Assembly: GCA_018823885.1 (NCBI GenBank)
Contig: JAHJHG010000008.1
Span: forward strand, 1-44,639
Direction: 5' to 3'
Length of the DNA: 44,639 nucleotides
From: Patescibacteria group bacterium
GTDB taxonomy: Bacteria; Patescibacteriota; Microgenomatia; UBA8517
Shown: piece after piece, positions 11,197 through 17,675 of the stretch
Layout of the letters: each line of letters opens with the position of its first letter
Position numbering within the stretch: the first letter of the stretch is position 1
The notes under the pieces: model-generated
What the model was told of the DNA's origin: nothing
The model's database searches: none
Seen by the model: the letters and a program-made list of their open reading frames with translations, nothing else
Made by a program: the position numbers and the translations under genes

Positions 11197-11631
11197 ATGG
11201 CACTTACTGCAACACATATACAAATATCTAGTGAAGGCAAGCAAACACAAACAAAATTTGGCGTTGGCGATACCGTTCGTGTATTTACTAAAATCAAGGA
11301 GGGAGAAAAAACTAGACAGCAAGCTTTTGAAGGAATTGTATTAAAGATAAAGGGAAGAGATGAAAGTAAAACTTTTACGGTAAGAAGAATAGGGGCGCAA
11401 CAGATAGGTATTGAGCGTATTATTCCTTTGGCTTCGCCAACAATCGACAAAATTGAAGTGGTCAAGAAAGGCCTGAGAGGGGTTAGAAGAGCCAAACTTT
11501 ATTACATTAGGGAGAAATCCAGAAAAGAGATAGACGCGATATATACAAGAGCGGGGAAAAAGGAAGAAAGTAAATCTGCGGCAAAAAAACAGACAAAGAA
11601 TGTGAAGGTGAAGAAAACTTCAAAGAAATAA
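11197..11631 (+). CDS. rplS: 50S ribosomal protein L19
   Basis: A 144-residue L19 with the family core [14 protein letters not shown]...[11 protein letters not shown]...FTVRRI...[19 protein letters not shown] and [10 protein letters not shown], plus a Lys-rich C-terminal tail of about 30 residues. L19 sits at the 30S-50S interface. The ATG at 11197 is preferred over an in-frame GTG at 11176 because that GTG is inside a hairpin stem and would add seven unrelated residues; neither has a clear Shine-Dalgarno sequence. Confidence 0.93.
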   Translation: MALTATHIQISSEGKQTQTKFGVGDTVRVFTKIKEGEKTRQQAFEGIVLKIKGRDESKTFTVRRIGAQQIGIERIIPLASPTIDKIEVVKKGLRGVRRAKLYYIREKSRKEIDAIYTRAGKKEESKSAAKKQTKNVKVKKTSKK

Positions 11632-11665
11632 ACTAGATTTTCCCTCTAGTAATGATAGATGTTGG

Positions 11666-11671
11666 TATAAT
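11666..11671 (+). promoter_or_regulatory. -10 element (TATAAT) of the MBL hydrolase gene
   Basis: A perfect TATAAT preceded by TTGG sits 14 bases before the TTG start, giving a predicted leader of roughly eight bases. The -35 is not distinct. No Shine-Dalgarno sequence fits in the leader. Confidence 0.45.
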
Positions 11672-11685
11672 ACTGTGTAACTATC

Positions 11686-12306
11686 TTGAAGATTAGAAAA
11701 GTAGTAACAGGTCAACTTCAAACTAACTGTTATTTGGTATTTGATAGCCAAGCTTCAGATTGTATTATCATTGATCCTGGTGATGATGCTGATTATATTG
11801 CCAGGCATTTGACAGATTTGAATTTGACACCTTCTAAAATCATTGCCACCCATGGGCACTTTGATCATCTGTTGGCTGTTACAGAACTTAAACTTGCCTA
11901 TAGCATCCCCTTTTTGATTCATAAAAATGACGAATTTCTTTTAAAGAGACTTCGATCCTCAGCAAAGCATTTTCTTGGAATACAAACTGATCCACCACCT
12001 CTTGTGGATGAATATTTAAAAGAAGGTGATGAAATTAAGGTTGGAAAATATGTTTTGAAGGTTATTGAAACACCGGGGCACACACCGGGCGGAATTTCTC
12101 TTTATTGCAAAAAAGCAAAAGCTCTTTTTGCCGGTGATACTGTTTTTGAGAATGGTGGTGTAGGCAGAACAGATTTTGCATACTCCAACAATAATCACCT
12201 AATGGAATCGATTAAAAAATTATTAAAGCTTCCTGATGAAACAGTTGTTTATACTGGCCATGGAAGCAATACAACAGTTAAAAAGATTAAAACACATTTT
12301 GCATAG
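11686..12306 (+). CDS. MBL-fold metallohydrolase (glyoxalase II-like)
   Basis: A 206-residue metallo-beta-lactamase fold protein with the dinuclear zinc motif THGHFDH at about residues 56-62, further ligands in ETPGHTPGG and AGDTVF, and the terminal YTGHGSNT. This is the size and layout of the YcbL/GloB-like hydrolases that cleave thioesters or related substrates in the cytoplasm; the exact substrate is not deducible. The start is a TTG at 11686, chosen because the conserved N-terminus (KIRKVVTGQLQTNCYLV) begins there. The gene has its own short-leader promoter. Confidence 0.85.
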   Translation: MKIRKVVTGQLQTNCYLVFDSQASDCIIIDPGDDADYIARHLTDLNLTPSKIIATHGHFDHLLAVTELKLAYSIPFLIHKNDEFLLKRLRSSAKHFLGIQTDPPPLVDEYLKEGDEIKVGKYVLKVIETPGHTPGGISLYCKKAKALFAGDTVFENGGVGRTDFAYSNNNHLMESIKKLLKLPDETVVYTGHGSNTTVKKIKTHFA

Positions 12307-12329
12307 CTGTAGTAAAATATTAGTAATCC

Positions 12330-12578
12330 ATGACAAAAAGGGATAAAAAGAGGTTTAATACTCATTTTAGGCAAACTGTTAAAGAATTCAAGGCCGCCCG
12401 CCAGACACAAATCTACAGCCATCTTAAAAGAAACATACCTTATAAAATATTCAAAATTTCAAAACCGCAATTTTTAAGCAAAGTAAAAAAATCAAACATT
12501 CTAAAAAGGAAGAAATTAACATTTTTTGGAAAACAGCCTTTTAAAATGAAACAAGCGCTGAAGAAAGGTGTACGATAA
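12330..12578 (+). CDS. Small basic protein of unknown function
   Basis: An 82-residue, strongly Lys/Arg-rich protein without membrane segments or a recognised motif. The composition suggests nucleic-acid or ribosome association, but that is inference only. It begins 23 bases after the MBL gene, and its last codons contain the left arm of a long terminator hairpin, which argues that it is the last gene of this transcript. Confidence 0.55.
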   Translation: MTKRDKKRFNTHFRQTVKEFKAARQTQIYSHLKRNIPYKIFKISKPQFLSKVKKSNILKRKKLTFFGKQPFKMKQALKKGVR

Positions 12579-12607
12579 TCTGTACGACCTAGTCCAGCGC
12601 TTTTGTT
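12553..12607 (+). terminator. Intrinsic terminator with an 8-bp outer stem
   Basis: AAGCGCTG (12553-12560) pairs perfectly with CAGCGCTT (12595-12602), followed by TTGTTT. Inside, GGTgTAC and GTAcgACC add partial pairing. It lies between the convergent small basic gene and the minus-strand membrane gene ending at 12622, so it may terminate the + strand transcript and possibly both. Confidence 0.7.
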
Positions 12608-12621
12608 TATGAACTTATAAA

Positions 12622-12819
12622 CTAATACGTCAGCAAGAGTGCTCCAAAACCAATCAATATTGCTCCCACTATCACCTGGCCTTTGACTCGACTCTCTTTC
12701 GCCTTATTCTGGCACACTAAGGGAATGCCGAAAATGACAAAAAGAACGCCAATAGGTCTAAGGCAGCACTCAAGCAGTATGGTGTTGACACCGTAGAAAT
12801 TTATTAACGCTTGAATCAT
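12622..12819 (-). CDS. Small membrane protein, unknown
   Basis: A 65-residue protein with two predicted membrane helices (about 22-36 and 47-64) separated by a short basic loop. No family is recognised. Its start overlaps the stop of the upstream membrane gene by four bases (ATGA type), so the two are one translationally coupled unit. It ends at the terminator shared with the opposite strand. Confidence 0.6.
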   Translation of the reverse strand: MIQALINFYGVNTILLECCLRPIGVLFVIFGIPLVCQNKAKESRVKGQVIVGAILIGFGALLLTY

Positions 12820-13121
12820 TTTTCACCTCGTTTGGCGACTAGATAGAACCAAGGTATAGAGGCCAGCATAATGATACTTGACGCAAAATATCCTATGACA
12901 GGGGGCAAAGATAAAGTCAGGTAAACGTATGTTTCCTGCCCAGTCGATATTTTTGCTATCAATTCTAGCGCGCTAACGAATGCTAAAATTACGCAGGTCA
13001 ATGAATAAAGAGATGCGATATATGGCGTAACCTTTGTCGCAAAAGTGCGTGTAATTATAACAAAACACGCAAGAACTACGAACGTGGTACCTACTATAAG
13101 CTGTATGGTAGGAATATTCAT
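12816..13121 (-). CDS. Membrane protein with four helices, unknown
   Basis: A 101-residue polytopic membrane protein (about four hydrophobic segments) ending in a basic tail. The ATG at 13121 is selected because AAGGAGGG stands at good distance upstream on the minus strand, while a longer in-frame start 12 codons earlier lacks one. It is coupled to the next small membrane gene by a four-base overlap. No function can be assigned; the pair interrupts the + strand housekeeping genes. Confidence 0.65.
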   Translation of the reverse strand: MNIPTIQLIVGTTFVVLACFVIITRTFATKVTPYIASLYSLTCVILAFVSALELIAKISTGQETYVYLTLSLPPVIGYFASSIIMLASIPWFYLVAKRGEK

Positions 13122-13294
13122 CGTAACCCTCCTTTTAAGGTTCTGAATGCGAGACAAGAGTTGTTTTTCTTGACAGACGGTTAAAGAGCGACTGCTGAAT
13201 AGAAATTACATTATAAGATATAATTTACTTTGTGTCAAACTTATGTAAACGAGCCGCAGAAGACCCAATATCCTTCAATGATAGTATTTCGTAG

Positions 13295-13300
13295 TATAAT
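13295..13300 (+). promoter_or_regulatory. -10 element (TATAAT) of ruvC, leaderless spacing
   Basis: TATAAT ends seven bases before the ATG at 13308, placing the expected transcription start at the start codon. It overlaps an earlier ATG at 13299, which argues that 13308 is the real start. Confidence 0.5.
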
Positions 13301-13307
13301 GAAAGAC

Positions 13308-13814
13308 ATGCTTATTTTAGGTATAGATCCAGGCACGGCGACTACCGGTTACGGCATCATTAAAGTGGAAAATAAAAACTATGATGTTGTGGATTTTGGT
13401 CTGATTGAGACCGACAAAAACGGATCTCCCGGGAAAAGGTTGGAAATAATTTATATGGAGATGATGAAGATTTTCCGTAAGCACAAGCCTGACGTTATGG
13501 CAATTGAAAAGATCTTCTTTGCTCGAAATGCCAAGACGGCGATTAGGGTAGGACAAGCACTAGGTGTGATGCTGTTTTCTGCCGCAAGAGCGAATACAGA
13601 AATAGCGGAGTATGCTCCAGGACGGATTAAAAAAGTGGTTACAGGAGATGGCAGGGCAGATAAAAAGATAATTCAGAAGTCCGTAAGAAAAATATTAGGA
13701 GCGAAAGTACGAAGCAAAAAAGGAAAGAAAACTCATTTTGATAATGCAGCCGACGGTTTGGCAGTGGCTCTGTGTCATGCACGTTGTGTAGTTGGTTCAG
13801 AAAATGTAAAGTGA
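13308..13814 (+). CDS. ruvC: Crossover junction endodeoxyribonuclease RuvC
   Basis: A 168-residue RNase H-fold Holliday junction resolvase. Acidic catalytic residues are visible in LGIDPGTATTGYG (first Asp), AIEKIFFARN (Glu) and HFDNAADGLAVAL (paired Asp). Length matches the family. RuvC cuts four-way junctions with RuvAB. The ATG at 13308 puts LILGIDPG at the N-terminus as in other RuvC proteins. The next gene follows after 16 bases with a strong Shine-Dalgarno sequence, so they are probably co-transcribed. Confidence 0.93.
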   Translation: MLILGIDPGTATTGYGIIKVENKNYDVVDFGLIETDKNGSPGKRLEIIYMEMMKIFRKHKPDVMAIEKIFFARNAKTAIRVGQALGVMLFSAARANTEIAEYAPGRIKKVVTGDGRADKKIIQKSVRKILGAKVRSKKGKKTHFDNAADGLAVALCHARCVVGSENVK

Positions 13815-13830
13815 AGGGGGTGATTAAAAG

Positions 13831-14082
13831 TTGGCAGATTTTAAAATAGGCAAAGTAAAACACTATTACGACAAAATAGGCGTAGCCGTAGTTGAACTAG
13901 ACGGAGGGTTGTCTAAGGGAGACAAGATTAAGTTTGTACGCGGCGGAGAGGATATGTTTGAGCAAGAAGTGGAATCAATGCAAATAGAACACGATAAAAT
14001 TGATTCTGCAAAAAAGGGTGATGTGGTAGGATTAAAAGTTGACCAGGAGGTAAAAGAGGATGCAGAGGTTTACAAAATATAA
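13831..14082 (+). CDS. Translation elongation factor-like beta-barrel protein
   Basis: An 83-residue protein starting with TTG, backed by a strong AAGGGGGTGAT Shine-Dalgarno stretch. The pattern KIGKVKHYYDKIGVAVVEL...LSKGDKIKFVRG...QEVESMQIEH...AKKGDVVGLKV is that of the domain 2 beta-barrel of translational GTPases (EF-Tu/IF2 type), standing alone without a GTPase domain. Such solo proteins are common in CPR genomes and are annotated elongation-factor-like; their role is not established. It overlaps the next gene by 23 bases. Confidence 0.7.
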   Translation: MADFKIGKVKHYYDKIGVAVVELDGGLSKGDKIKFVRGGEDMFEQEVESMQIEHDKIDSAKKGDVVGLKVDQEVKEDAEVYKI

Positions 14083-14518
14083 TCTACGCGTCCAACTAAA
14101 GCCTAAAAGAAAAAAAGCGAAGGCTGCGAGGATAGATTGGCAACCTGCTCCAGATGTAGATAAGAGAATTAAATATTTATCGAAAAATTTAGATTTAGAT
14201 TGGCTTAAAAATGATAGTCTTCATGGTTTCAGGTCAACGAATTCAAAAACACGAGCATATGCAAGAATTTGGGGACTTCCAAGGATCTGGCAAAAAGCAC
14301 TTCAAGCAGAAGCTTCATATATAATCGAGGTTATTTCGGAAAAGTATGACAGGCTACCAGAAAAAGAAAGAGACAAGGTCTTATTGCATGAAATAGTACA
14401 TATTCCCAAGAATTTTTCCGGCAGTTTAGTCCCTCACTACCGAAAAGGTAAACGAAACTTTCATAAACAAGTGGAAGTTTTGCTAAATGAATATAGGAAA
14501 CATAGAAAAGGTAAATAA
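14060..14518 (+). CDS. Putative metallopeptidase (HEIVH motif)
   Basis: A 152-residue cytoplasmic protein with a basic N-terminus and a zincin-like HEIVHIP motif (about residue 111) followed by further His residues (VPHYRKGKRNFH) that could complete a metal site. It resembles the predicted metallopeptidase family seen in archaea and CPR bacteria (COG4900-like, from memory). The start is supported by AGGAGG about ten bases upstream of ATG. The protease function is inferred from the motif only. Confidence 0.6.
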   Translation: MQRFTKYNLRVQLKPKRKKAKAARIDWQPAPDVDKRIKYLSKNLDLDWLKNDSLHGFRSTNSKTRAYARIWGLPRIWQKALQAEASYIIEVISEKYDRLPEKERDKVLLHEIVHIPKNFSGSLVPHYRKGKRNFHKQVEVLLNEYRKHRKGK

Positions 14519-14519
14519 A

Positions 14520-15197
14520 ATGAAAATAATCCTTATACACGGGGATCACTCCCTTGATAGCTATAATCGACTACAAATGCTAATTCAGGTCGCTAAAGAG
14601 CGTGGTTGGGAAATAGTAAAGATAGATTCTAGCAATAATCTGTCCCTTCCTGAAAAATTCACGACCTCGAACTTATTTGAAGGAGAAAGGCTTTATGTAA
14701 TGGAAAATCTGGCAAAAATTAAAAAAACCGACTTTGAGTGGTTAAAGAAAAACATAAAAAGACTTTCTGGAACGACAATCATTTATCATGATGGCACGAT
14801 CACTAATAACCTGTTGAAATTAATTCCCAAAGTTACAAAAACTGAGGAATATAAACTTCCGAAATTGATTTTTAAATTTCTCGAATCTTTTTGGCCAGGC
14901 AACTCAACAAACTCGATTAAGTTATTGCACGAGGTCATTAAAGAGGAGTCACCTGAATATATTTTTAATCTTTTATCTCGTCACTTCAGGGATTTGTATT
15001 GGGCAACATTGGATAGAAACAGCATGTCTTATCCCGCCTGGCGTGTTTCCAAGCTGACCCAACAAGCAAGTCGTTTTGAAAATGGAAAAATTGAAGAATT
15101 AATTAAAACATTTGCAGAGGTAGACATAGAGGTAAAAACATCCAAGGCAAATATTGTTGACTCTCTCGATTTCATAATTGCAAGCGAATTAGAATAA
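14520..15197 (+). CDS. holA: DNA polymerase III delta-like protein
   Basis: A 225-residue protein with features of clamp-loader delta: an N-terminal strand IILIHGD, a central ENLAKIKK segment and a C-terminal helical collar region (LIFKFLESFWPGNS...LLSRHFRDLYWA...QASRFENGKIEELIKTFAEVD...). It is clearly shorter than typical HolA (about 330) because the AAA+-like middle is reduced, a common state in CPR genomes. The ATG at 14520 follows the upstream stop by one base; a longer start at 14487 would overlap the previous gene. Delta would open the sliding clamp; the assignment is probable rather than certain. Confidence 0.65.
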   Translation: MKIILIHGDHSLDSYNRLQMLIQVAKERGWEIVKIDSSNNLSLPEKFTTSNLFEGERLYVMENLAKIKKTDFEWLKKNIKRLSGTTIIYHDGTITNNLLKLIPKVTKTEEYKLPKLIFKFLESFWPGNSTNSIKLLHEVIKEESPEYIFNLLSRHFRDLYWATLDRNSMSYPAWRVSKLTQQASRFENGKIEELIKTFAEVDIEVKTSKANIVDSLDFIIASELE

Positions 15198-15199
15198 TA

Positions 15200-15205
15200 T
15201 AGACT
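15200..15205 (+). promoter_or_regulatory. Possible -10 element (TAGACT), leaderless spacing
   Basis: TAGACT is six bases before the phosphohexomutase ATG. It is a weak match in AT-rich DNA, supported mainly by the repeated N6 spacing seen elsewhere in the window. The gene could equally be read from the holA transcript. Confidence 0.3.
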
Positions 15206-15211
15206 TATATT

Positions 15212-16564
15212 ATGCCCGAGAAGAAAAGTCTTTTTGGAACGAGTGGGATCAGAGGACCCGCTGACACATTGTTCACGGAACAATTTTGCTTCGATATCGG
15301 CAAAACCTTCATAAAATTTTTGGAGAAACATTACAAAACTGGCCCAATTGCGGTTGGTATTGACCCGAGAGATTCAAGTCCTCGAATTAAAAAGCAACTT
15401 TTTAAAGGATTAGCCACAAGTGATCTAAAATTGTTTGATGAAGGAATCACCCCAGTACCATCTATGAATTGGCTAATTAAAAATACGGAAATCGAAGCGG
15501 GGGTAGTGGTCACAGGAAGCCATATTGCACCGGAACTAAATGGAGTTAAATTTTACGCTCATGATGAAGAAGTCTCATATGAAGACCAGAAAAATATTGA
15601 AAGCATCTATGAAGAGCTGAAAGAAAAGGAGAAACCGCCCGAATTAGAGGCAAGGACACAACAAGAAAGTCGGGCTCGGGATCTTTACAGCCAAATGTTG
15701 TTTGAAATGATAAAAGATTCTTTACCAAAATGGAAGGTTGCTGTTGATTGCGCCAACGGCGCTCAGTCCATTGTCATACCTGCATTATTAAGAAAGCTTG
15801 GACTTGAAATATTTGAAATTAATTGTGATACGGAAAAAGATTTCATTGCTAGAGATACTGATACAGACGATAAAGCAGAGACGGAGGAGTTAAAGAAAGC
15901 CGTTGTAGAAGAAAACTGTGATTTTGGCATTGCCTATGACGGGGATGGCGACAGAGTGGTTTTCATTGACGAGAAAGGCCAATTTATTCAAGGAGAATAC
16001 TCTTGTTCATTAGTGGCTAAGCACTCTCCCGGCGATACTGTAGTTACTACAATTAGCTCTTCACAAGTGGTGGAGGCGATTGGCAAAAAGATAATTAGAA
16101 CCAAGGTGGGTTCACCCTATGTTGTTGGAAAAATGAAAGAACATAAAGCCCCTTTTGGCTTTGAGCCAAATGGAGGAGCTATTTCGGGGGAAATTATGTA
16201 TACCCGGGATGGTGGTTCGATGACAATGAAGATAATAAGCCTCTATTCTAAATTGAATGGTAGTTTTTCATCAATGTTTGCCCAGCTCCCCAAATATTAT
16301 ATGTTAAGAACAAAAGTTGATTATAAGTGGGAGTTGAAGGATAAAATCATGGAAGAGGCAGAAAGGAGATTTAAAGGTATTAAGGTTGAGAAAATCGATG
16401 GTTTGAAAATTTGGGTTGATGACCAATCTTGGATACTTTTTAGGTCTTCGCAAAATGCCCCTGAATTTAGAGTTTTTGCCGAAAGTGCTGCAGAAGACAA
16501 AGCCAAAACACTTCTTGATGACGGAGTTAAATTTGTAAAGGAAATAATTACTCAGAATGAATAA
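15212..16564 (+). CDS. Phosphomannomutase/phosphoglucomutase
   Basis: A 450-residue alpha-D-phosphohexomutase. It shows the FGTSGIRG start, the metal-binding DGDGDR, the sugar-binding EPNGGAISGE and the phosphate-binding RSSQNAPEFRVFAES. The phosphoserine loop reads VTGSHIAPELNG instead of the usual TASHNP, still keeping the catalytic Ser-His. It interconverts hexose 1- and 6-phosphates, feeding surface sugar synthesis. It overlaps the next gene by eight bases, and that gene encodes a matching sugar-phosphate isomerase, which supports a joint pathway. Confidence 0.85.
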   Translation: MPEKKSLFGTSGIRGPADTLFTEQFCFDIGKTFIKFLEKHYKTGPIAVGIDPRDSSPRIKKQLFKGLATSDLKLFDEGITPVPSMNWLIKNTEIEAGVVVTGSHIAPELNGVKFYAHDEEVSYEDQKNIESIYEELKEKEKPPELEARTQQESRARDLYSQMLFEMIKDSLPKWKVAVDCANGAQSIVIPALLRKLGLEIFEINCDTEKDFIARDTDTDDKAETEELKKAVVEENCDFGIAYDGDGDRVVFIDEKGQFIQGEYSCSLVAKHSPGDTVVTTISSSQVVEAIGKKIIRTKVGSPYVVGKMKEHKAPFGFEPNGGAISGEIMYTRDGGSMTMKIISLYSKLNGSFSSMFAQLPKYYMLRTKVDYKWELKDKIMEEAERRFKGIKVEKIDGLKIWVDDQSWILFRSSQNAPEFRVFAESAAEDKAKTLLDDGVKFVKEIITQNE

Positions 16565-17627
16565 ACTTGATTCCTTAGAAACGATTAAAAAGTTTGATGA
16601 AAAAGGAGTTCTTTCTTCTATTAAGTTGTTGCCTAAGCAGGCAGAACAGGCATGGGTAGAAGTCAGCAAACTGAAACTCCCAAAATCTTTTGCCAACACT
16701 AAAAATATTGTGGTTTGTGGAATGGGAGGCTCCGCGCTTGGTGAAAGAGTTATCGATTCTTTTACAGATAAATATATCAGAGCACCAATGGAAATTTTTA
16801 CACAATACTACATACCTGGTTATGTTAATAATGATAGCCTTGTAATTATCTCCTCCTACTCAGGAAATACCGAAGAAGCTTTGTCTTGTGCCCACCTTGC
16901 TTTGGAAAGGAACGCATGCGTATTTGTTATAACAACAGGAGGAAAGCTTGCAGAATTGGTTAAGAATGAAGAATTGATGGCTTACGTTTATGATCCCAAG
17001 CATAACCCCGGAAAACAACCAAGGCTTGCTTTAGGATATTCAATTTTTAGTATCTTGGCATTGTTAAACAAAACAAACTTCATCACTCTGCCAACGGAGC
17101 GTTTCAATGATATCAATAAGTGCTTAGGTAAATTTATCGATGAATTTGGACCAAGGACGCCTGAAATAAAAAATATGGCCAAAATATTAGCTAATGGAAT
17201 TCAGAGAAAGATACCTCTTATCGTAGCCTCGGAACACTTGAGTGGTACGGCTTATACTTTCAAGAACCAGCTTAACGAAACATCTAAAACATTCAGCACA
17301 TTTTTTGAAATTCCTGAGTTGAATCATCATTTAACGGAGGGGTTGAGGTTTCCTGCTAAAGCTAAAGAAATCTTGCACTTCCTTTTTCTAAAATCAGAAC
17401 TTTATTCTGAAAGAGTTTTGAGGCGATATCCTTTAACAGCCGAAGTAATAGAAAAAAATTCAATAAGTCAAGATTGTTACGTCGTAAGGTCTGGAACAAA
17501 AATGGAGCAAGTTGTTGAAATTCTCGCTCTTGGTACTTTTGTGAGTTTCTATCTCGCTGTTTTAAACAATGTTGACCCGGCAGAAATCCCCTGGGTTGAT
17601 TATTTTAAAAAGAAACTTTCGGACTAA
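16557..17627 (+). CDS. Bifunctional phosphoglucose/phosphomannose isomerase (SIS domain)
   Basis: A 356-residue protein with the SIS-fold signature VVCGMGGSALGERV and SSYSGNTEEAL, the C-terminal LNHHLTEGLRFP region and WVDYFKKKL tail of the archaeal-type bifunctional phosphoglucose/phosphomannose isomerase family. It converts fructose 6-phosphate to glucose or mannose 6-phosphate and so links to the overlapping phosphohexomutase gene. No classical pgi is seen in the window, so this may be the glycolytic isomerase, which is inference. Confidence 0.86.
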   Translation: MNKLDSLETIKKFDEKGVLSSIKLLPKQAEQAWVEVSKLKLPKSFANTKNIVVCGMGGSALGERVIDSFTDKYIRAPMEIFTQYYIPGYVNNDSLVIISSYSGNTEEALSCAHLALERNACVFVITTGGKLAELVKNEELMAYVYDPKHNPGKQPRLALGYSIFSILALLNKTNFITLPTERFNDINKCLGKFIDEFGPRTPEIKNMAKILANGIQRKIPLIVASEHLSGTAYTFKNQLNETSKTFSTFFEIPELNHHLTEGLRFPAKAKEILHFLFLKSELYSERVLRRYPLTAEVIEKNSISQDCYVVRSGTKMEQVVEILALGTFVSFYLAVLNNVDPAEIPWVDYFKKKLSD

Positions 17628-17663
17628 TAATTCTTTCCTCTTTTACTCTTTAGACATTTAATC

Positions 17664-17669
17664 TAAAAT
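17664..17669 (+). promoter_or_regulatory. -10 element (TAAAAT) of ppsA, leaderless spacing
   Basis: TAAAAT stands six bases before the GTG start of ppsA. A small inverted repeat, TTTAGA...TCTAAA, overlaps it (17650-17667) and could be an operator or chance in AT-rich DNA. Confidence 0.4.
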
Positions 17670-17675
17670 AATTAT

